Source of the DNA: Demequinaceae bacterium UBA4004
GTDB taxonomy: Bacteria; Actinomycetota; Actinomycetes; Actinomycetales; Demequinaceae
Length of the DNA: 33,546 nt
Assembly (NCBI GenBank): GCA_002384765.1
Contig: DGBM01000202.1
Location: forward strand, 1-33,546
Direction: 5' to 3'
Numbering within the stretch: position 1 is the first letter of the stretch; every line of letters begins with the position of its first letter. Position numbers and translations under genes: made by a program. Positions 29,881 through 33,546 of the stretch are shown one piece after another. The notes under the pieces are model-generated. The model had not been told where the DNA came from. It worked only from the letters and a program-made list of their open reading frames with translations, and ran no database searches.

Positions 29881-31572
29881 TTACCGCTCGACTCCGTGGT
29901 CTCGCTCCGCGCCTGGGCCGTACCTGCCAGCGGCCGTCGCTGCGCGCGGCCGCTGCGGTTCGATCCGGTTCGGCACAGGTGAACCAGGCGTGCGCTGCGG
30001 CCCGCCCTGAGCCTGCCGCGCAGTACGCACCACCTCGGCGGCCTTGGTGTCGGGGTGACCGACTGGGCCGGGGTCGGGCAGGCGTGCCGAGACCGTGGCC
30101 AGGTCACCGCGGATGGCGCGCTCGATCTGCGCTGCTCGGCGCGCGTCCTGGTCGGCACGATGCATGTCGTAGACGGCCTTGGCGAGGTTTGCGAGCTGGC
30201 GCAGCATCACCGCTTGGGCGACCGCTCCGCGGCCTCCCTTGGCGGCCGAGATGAGCAGCATCGCGGCACCCGAGGCTGACGCCTTCGGTGCCCGCTCGGG
30301 CCGTACTGGCCGACGACGTAGCTCCGCTGTGCGGGCCAGCGCGTCCGACGTGGCGGCCAGCGGACCGGGGGTCTCCTCGACGCGCGCGGACCACGCAGCG
30401 AACGCCCCGGACGTCTGCCGCGCAACCCGCGCCCATGTGTCGCGGTCCTCGATCGGGACCGACCGCAACTGCTCGCGCAGCCGCTCCAGGTCGGCACCCA
30501 CCTCGCGCCACAAGGCTGGGTCCGGCTCGCGCATCTCCCGCCCTGGTGACACCGGGCGGCGGCCGCGCTTGGCGGCCGTCCATTCCGCCGCCGCGCTCAT
30601 CGCGCCTTCGGCCGTGTCGGGCCACTCCGCACGTAGACGTGGCAGCGTCAGGTCGCGCGCCAAGTGTCCCCCGCCGTACCAGATGGGCCGCTCTCCGGGC
30701 TCGGGCTTGGCCGCGACACTGTAGCCGGTGATGACGTCCTGCCGACCCTCGGCGTAACGGGCGCGCACGAGCACGCCTTGGCGGCGCATGCGGCGCACGA
30801 ACTCGGCCTCGTCGGCCGACGCTGTAGCGCACGCGCGGACCGTTCGCGCCAGCGCCCAGCGCGGTTCGTCATCGCGTCGCTGCGCGTTGATCAGCGCGTT
30901 GCGCTCGGCAGTGTCCAGTCCCCACCAGGTGCGCTTCTCGGTGCCCGCGCGGCGTGCACCCTCGAACTTGCCGCGTGCGCGTCGACGAGCGTCTGCCTCC
31001 CGTTCGGCCGGGTCGTAGCCACGGCTTGCCCGGTCCCGCTCGTCGCCTTCGAGCCGCTGCAACCCGTGCTCGGCTTCCAGCTCGCGGCAGGCCTTCTGTG
31101 CACGCACGTGGTCGTTGTGAATGCTGGCCTTCGTGCCGTCCTCGCGCACCAGGTTCACCACCAGGTGCACGTGGTCGTTGCCGTTGCTGGACAGTCCGTG
31201 GCGGACCGCGACCCACCTCGTCGGGGCCTTCGTTCCCTCGGCATCGTCGAAGCCCATCTTGGCCACGAACGACTCGGCCAGCTCGCGCCACTTGTCGTCG
31301 GTCAACTGGCCTTCCTCCGCGCGCAGCGACAGCGAGCAGTGCCAGACGTGGCCGCCCTTGACTTCGACGTCGTGTGCACGCCTGGGCCGATCCAAGTGCC
31401 GCGCGATCGCCAACGCGTCGTCACGGCCCAGCTCGTTGTCGTCGTGCCACGCCATCATCGCGGAGTCACCAGCGACCAGGTGCGGCTCGGTGTGCTCGTT
31501 GCGGCGGCCCTTACCGGTCAGGTAGACCATCAGGCCGCCCATCCGCTCACCGCGCACGACGTTCGGCATCAT
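29881..31572 (-). CDS. Relaxase (MOBP-like mobilization nuclease)
   Basis: A 563-residue relaxase that nicks oriT and leads the strand into the recipient. Y17 in GGLMVYLTGKGRRNEH is the probable catalytic Tyr. The metal-binding region is NDHVHLVVN with H134 and H136, helped by HVWHCSLSL (H75, H78). This arrangement is that of the Relaxase/VirD2 domain of MOBP-type enzymes in actinobacterial plasmids. The region after about residue 330 is Ala/Arg-rich and helical with no helicase motif. The ATG at 31572 overlaps the mobC TGA; a second ATG follows immediately. Confidence 0.88.
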   Translation of the reverse strand: MMPNVVRGERMGGLMVYLTGKGRRNEHTEPHLVAGDSAMMAWHDDNELGRDDALAIARHLDRPRRAHDVEVKGGHVWHCSLSLRAEEGQLTDDKWRELAESFVAKMGFDDAEGTKAPTRWVAVRHGLSSNGNDHVHLVVNLVREDGTKASIHNDHVRAQKACRELEAEHGLQRLEGDERDRASRGYDPAEREADARRRARGKFEGARRAGTEKRTWWGLDTAERNALINAQRRDDEPRWALARTVRACATASADEAEFVRRMRRQGVLVRARYAEGRQDVITGYSVAAKPEPGERPIWYGGGHLARDLTLPRLRAEWPDTAEGAMSAAAEWTAAKRGRRPVSPGREMREPDPALWREVGADLERLREQLRSVPIEDRDTWARVARQTSGAFAAWSARVEETPGPLAATSDALARTAELRRRPVRPERAPKASASGAAMLLISAAKGGRGAVAQAVMLRQLANLAKAVYDMHRADQDARRAAQIERAIRGDLATVSARLPDPGPVGHPDTKAAEVVRTARQAQGGPQRTPGSPVPNRIEPQRPRAATAAGRYGPGAERDHGVER

Positions 31573-31976
31573 GACGACAGACCGTCGATCACGTCGTCGA
31601 TCTTCTCGGCCGTTCGTCGCGCAGCGGCCAGCACTTCGCCCGTCTGCGGGGGCAGCTCGCCGGTGGCGTGCAGCGCCTTCGTCATCTGGTTCACGTTGTT
31701 GGCGACGTTCGCCAGCAGACGGTGCAGACCGAACAGTTCAGTGATCAACGCGTGGCGCACGCTCGCGTTGCTCGCGGCCGCCTCGCTCCCACCGGCGAGT
31801 GCAGAGTCAACGAGCAACTTTGGCACGCTCACCCGGTAGCGCAGAGCCAGGGCGAGGAGCTGCGCTTCCTCCTCCGGGGTCACCCGCACCACGTGCCGGT
31901 GATGACGGCCACCCTCGACCCGGCGGCGACGCGCAGCACTGCGCCCTGGCGCGCGGCCCTCGGTGTCCTCCGACAC
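31569..31976 (-). CDS. mobC: MobC-like relaxosome accessory protein
   Basis: A 135-residue protein. It has a basic start (SAARRRRVEGGRHHRHVVRV), a ribbon-helix-helix-like part (VRVTPEEEAQLLALALRYRV, SVPKLLVDSAL) and the MobC core LHRLLANVANNVNQMTKALH (about residues 85-104). MobC binds oriT and helps the relaxase melt and nick. The start is a GTG with AGGAGGTG at seven bases. It overlaps the relaxase gene by 4 bp. Its promoter region contains two inverted repeats, so it probably also represses its own operon. Confidence 0.85.
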   Translation of the reverse strand: MSEDTEGRAPGRSAARRRRVEGGRHHRHVVRVTPEEEAQLLALALRYRVSVPKLLVDSALAGGSEAAASNASVRHALITELFGLHRLLANVANNVNQMTKALHATGELPPQTGEVLAAARRTAEKIDDVIDGLSS

Positions 31977-32024
31977 GACGGGTCACCTCCTGCCCAGCGC
32001 AGCGCCCCCGCCCAACGCGGGGAC

Positions 32025-32071
32025 TGGTCTAACGCCAGTGTAGACCAACAAGCCGATCCGGTCACCGGATC
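32025..32071. promoter_or_regulatory. oriT: Probable mobC promoter/operator within the oriT region
   Basis: Two inverted repeats lie upstream of mobC: TGGTCTA (32025-32031) with TAGACCA (32041-32047), and a 17-bp palindrome GATCCGGTCACCGGATC (32055-32071). On the minus strand a promoter GTGACC (32065-32060), 17 bp, TACACT (32042-32037) puts its -35 in the palindrome and its -10 across the edge of the first repeat. ATCCTATAGCTTGC, just right of the palindrome (32069-32082), has an ATCCT core reminiscent of MOBP nick sites. The nick position is not proven. The rest of 31977-32181 has a further CGCCAGCG/CGCTGGCG pair (32133-32140, 32172-32179) before the small gene. Confidence 0.5.
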
Positions 32072-32181
32072 CTATAGCTTGCTCTGTCCCAGACTCCGAT
32101 TGGTTGGCCGAGCATCGCGACGGCCCGACCCGCGCCAGCGGGTACGCCGTGGTGCCCACGGGGCCGCGATACGCTGGCGGC

Positions 32182-32197
32182 ATGGCATCAACACTGG
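32182..32197 (+). pseudogene. First five codons of the IS21-disrupted small gene
   Basis: ATG GCA TCA ACA CTG plus one base lie directly before the IS21 end. They join in frame to 1292 once the IS and one CACTGG copy are removed. The gene is read away from oriT and mobC. See the main part at 1292-1614. Confidence 0.7.
32192..32197. repeat. 6-bp target-site duplication of the IS21 element (CACTGG), right-hand copy
   Basis: CACTGG immediately precedes TGGATATTGCGCT, the right IS end. The partner copy is at 1286-1291. Because the two copies face each other only across the window ends, they support a circular molecule. Confidence 0.8.
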
Positions 32198-32300
32198 TGG
32201 ATATTGCGCTCAGGTAGAGCCGGTGTTCCGCTGTGTGGTGAGCCAGTGTTCCGGGCGGTGGTGAGCCAGTGCGACGGGCGTGGTGGGGTGGGCTGTGGGT

Positions 32301-32333
32301 GTCGGGGGCCGGCCGGGACGGTCGGCCCCCGAC
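32301..32333. terminator. Hairpin downstream of istB
   Basis: GTCGGGGGCCGGCC (32301-32314) pairs with GGTCGGCCCCCGAC (32320-32333), a 14-bp stem with one mismatch and the loop GGGAC. It lies 7 bp beyond the istB stop on the minus strand and probably ends the istAB transcript. Confidence 0.65.
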
Positions 32334-32339
32334 TGTTGG

Positions 32340-33083
32340 CTATTCGAGGTGGGTGAAGTGTTTGCGCATGGAGTCGTCGCAGTTGAGGACGGTGGCGTGG
32401 GCGTTTGTGGTGATCCGGTCGACGATGGCGTCGGCGAGGATCTTCTCTTCCATCCGGTCGTGCCATTGACCGGGCGGCAGCTGGGTGCAGTAGATCGTTG
32501 AGGTGGTCTTGTGGCGTCGGTCGATCAGGGTGTGGAGTTGCTGGACCTGGGGCCGGCTCGGCGGTGTGAGGAACCAGTCGTCGATGATCAGCAGCTCGAC
32601 CTTGACCAGCGTGTCGAGGCAGCGTTTCTTGTCGCCGGTGCGTTCCGCGATGGTGATCCGGTCGAACAGTTCATCGGCGGACAGGTAGAGCACTCTGCGG
32701 TACTGCTGGCAGGCCTTGTTCCCCAGGGCGCAGGCGACGTAGGTTTTCCCGGCTCCGGTGGGTCCTTGCAGGATGACGTCTTGGTGTTTGACCAGGTAGG
32801 AGCCGATCGCCAGCCGGCTGATCAACTCGGCGTCGACGCTGCGTCCGGGCATGGCTTTGAGGTCGGCGATGTCGGCTCCGGGTTGCGCGAGGCCGGCTTG
32901 CCGGCGGAGTCGGTGCAGCTTGCTGTCGCGGCGCCGTTCGTATTCCCAGTCGACGGCCTGCTTGACCAGCTCTGGGCCGTTCAACGGGGCCGCGGTGGTG
33001 GTGTCGGCGAGGTTCTCGAAGTACTCGGCCATCCCCGAGAGCCGCATGGTCTTGAGCCGGGTGAGGGTTTCGATGTCGATCAT
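32340..33083 (-). CDS. istB: IS21 ATPase/target-selection helper IstB
   Basis: A 247-residue AAA+ protein, normal length for IstB. Walker A GPTGAGKT is at residues 107-114 and Walker B VELLIIDDW at about 162-170. The N-terminal helices (MIDIETLTRLKTMRLSGMAE) are typical of the DnaC-like family. IstB oligomers select and bend target DNA and activate IstA. The ATG overlaps the istA stop (ATGA), as usual in this family. This gene appears intact although istA is split, so it could still be made if the transcript survives the nested insertion. Confidence 0.95.
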   Translation of the reverse strand: MIDIETLTRLKTMRLSGMAEYFENLADTTTAAPLNGPELVKQAVDWEYERRRDSKLHRLRRQAGLAQPGADIADLKAMPGRSVDAELISRLAIGSYLVKHQDVILQGPTGAGKTYVACALGNKACQQYRRVLYLSADELFDRITIAERTGDKKRCLDTLVKVELLIIDDWFLTPPSRPQVQQLHTLIDRRHKTTSTIYCTQLPPGQWHDRMEEKILADAIVDRITTNAHATVLNCDDSMRKHFTHLE

Positions 33084-33523
33084 GCCCGGCTCCCGTAGTA
33101 GTCAGCGCCGCGGACGAACCCTGCATCACCCAGCGATGGCGGCGGCGGGGTCGGGACCGGTGTCCATCCAGCCCATAGCTTCTTGATCAGCGTGTAGGAC
33201 GGCGCCGGGGTGGCTGCCAAGGCCCTGCCGCAGGTGTCCTCGAGCCTCGCCATGCCGCCGGCTCTCTTGGCCAGGGACATCACTCCCAGGCATGACCGGT
33301 AGGACTGCTCGACGATCTTGCGTGAGCCGAGGATCGCGCGGATCGCGGCCTGCGTGTTCGGTCCGACGGTCGCGGCCCACTGCTCGAAGCGTTCCGGTGA
33401 CCAGTCCACCAGCCGGCTCGCGTGCGAGGCCGGCATGTGCGCGGGCAGGGTTGAGTAGCGGCCCCTGACCCCCTTGAACCGCGGATGGGACGCGACACGC
33501 TCGACACCGTCGAAGGCCTCCAC
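33080..33523 (-). pseudogene. istA: IS21 transposase IstA, C-terminal 145 codons, separated
   Basis: The frame continues the left-end istA: GTG GAG (33523-33518) is the duplicated Val-Glu, followed by AFDGVERVASHPRFKG, the usual beta-barrel region after the catalytic domain of IS21 transposases. The later text MPASHASRLVDWSPERFEQW and SYRSCLGVMSLAKRAGG is typical of IstA C-termini. An ATG at 33535 lies within the nested IS tip and would only start a fragment of 151 residues. The stop overlaps istB. No catalytic residues are in this part. Confidence 0.92.
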
Positions 33524-33546
33524 TGGAAATGACACTCTGATTTGGC
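33518..33546. repeat. Terminus of the nested insertion sequence plus target duplication (right)
   Basis: CTCCAC (33518-33523) is the second copy of the duplication at 24-29. Bases 33524-33546 (beginning TGGAAATGACACTC and ending TTTGGC) are the other 23-bp end of the nested insertion sequence. The window stops at the equivalent position in both tips, as an assembly would when it meets a multicopy element. Confidence 0.75.

Larger units (their letters stand above)
32198..33546 (-). mobile_element. IS21-family insertion sequence, right portion (continues at 1-1285)
   Basis: Contains the right terminal repeat, istB and the C-terminal part of istA, with a nested IS end at 33524-33546. The terminal region 32198-32275 has TGGATATTGCGCT and three GAGCC motifs, GAGCCGGTGTTCC, GAGCCAGTGTTCC and GAGCCAGTGCGAC, spaced as at the left end. 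Confidence 0.85.

Noticed and set aside
28980..30254. Plus-strand 424-codon frame opposite the coiled-coil and relaxase genes
   Set aside because: Arg/Pro-rich nonsense-like composition and overlap with the relaxase; codon bias favours the minus strand.
33080..33535. A separate 151-aa gene starting with the ATG at 33535
   Set aside because: The first four codons come from the nested IS tip; the rest is the istA C-terminus.
1..33546. Integrative element with attachment sites at the window ends
   Set aside because: There is no integrase, the recombinase is a small resolvase, and the end repeats are IS tips with target duplications rather than att cores.
1..33546. CRISPR array or phage module
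   Set aside because: No regularly spaced short repeats and no capsid, terminase, portal or holin-like genes were seen.

Overview
The window reads as essentially one complete conjugative plasmid of a high-GC Gram-positive bacterium (Actinomycetota, perhaps Micrococcales; the genus cannot be read from the sequence). Reasons are the GC-rich third codon positions, frequent GTG starts, AGGAGG-type ribosome sites, ATGA/TGATG gene overlaps, and a transfer gene set of the actinobacterial type. No rRNA, tRNA, tyrosine integrase, phage gene or CRISPR array was seen.

The two ends belong together. An IS21-family transposase gene (istA) is cut in two: its N-terminal 366 codons are at the left end and its C-terminal 145 codons, followed by istB, at the right end. 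At the break both halves carry the same in-frame 6-bp repeat (CTCCAC) followed by 23-bp imperfect inverted ends of a second insertion sequence, whose interior lies outside the window. The IS21 element is itself flanked by a 6-bp duplication, CACTGG (1286-1291 and 32192-32197). Removing it rejoins an open reading frame for a 112-residue protein. The simplest reading is a circular molecule opened inside a nested IS.

Layout: (1) 1292-3777: remnant of the small disrupted gene, a structured repeat, a serine recombinase and a Fic toxin/antitoxin pair. (2) 3778-8056: a type III restriction-modification system. (3) 8184-14237: a maintenance and anti-restriction block with parA, a ribbon-helix-helix partner, ssb, several small proteins and an ArdC-like protein, served by a repeated promoter motif. 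(4) 14376-16149: a second, inverted copy of the structured repeat, a probable replication initiator and a small ribbon-helix-helix protein. (5) 16226-19818 (minus) and 19967-28904 (plus): two divergent transfer operons, with a three-part wall hydrolase, lipoprotein and MinD-like ATPase on one side and VirB6-, VirB4- and VirD4-like proteins on the other. (6) 28939-31976: coiled-coil protein, relaxase and MobC. (7) 31977-32181: probable oriT and mobC operator, then the IS21 element.

All genes from 1861 to 16149 are on the minus strand and point toward the presumed oriT. If oriT-proximal DNA enters first in that direction, they would be the leading region, as the mix of ssb, ardC, par and restriction genes suggests. 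The most unusual signal is the pair of inverted hairpins (1679-1740 and 14401-14462). Their loops are nearly identical, while their stems differ by compensatory base changes.
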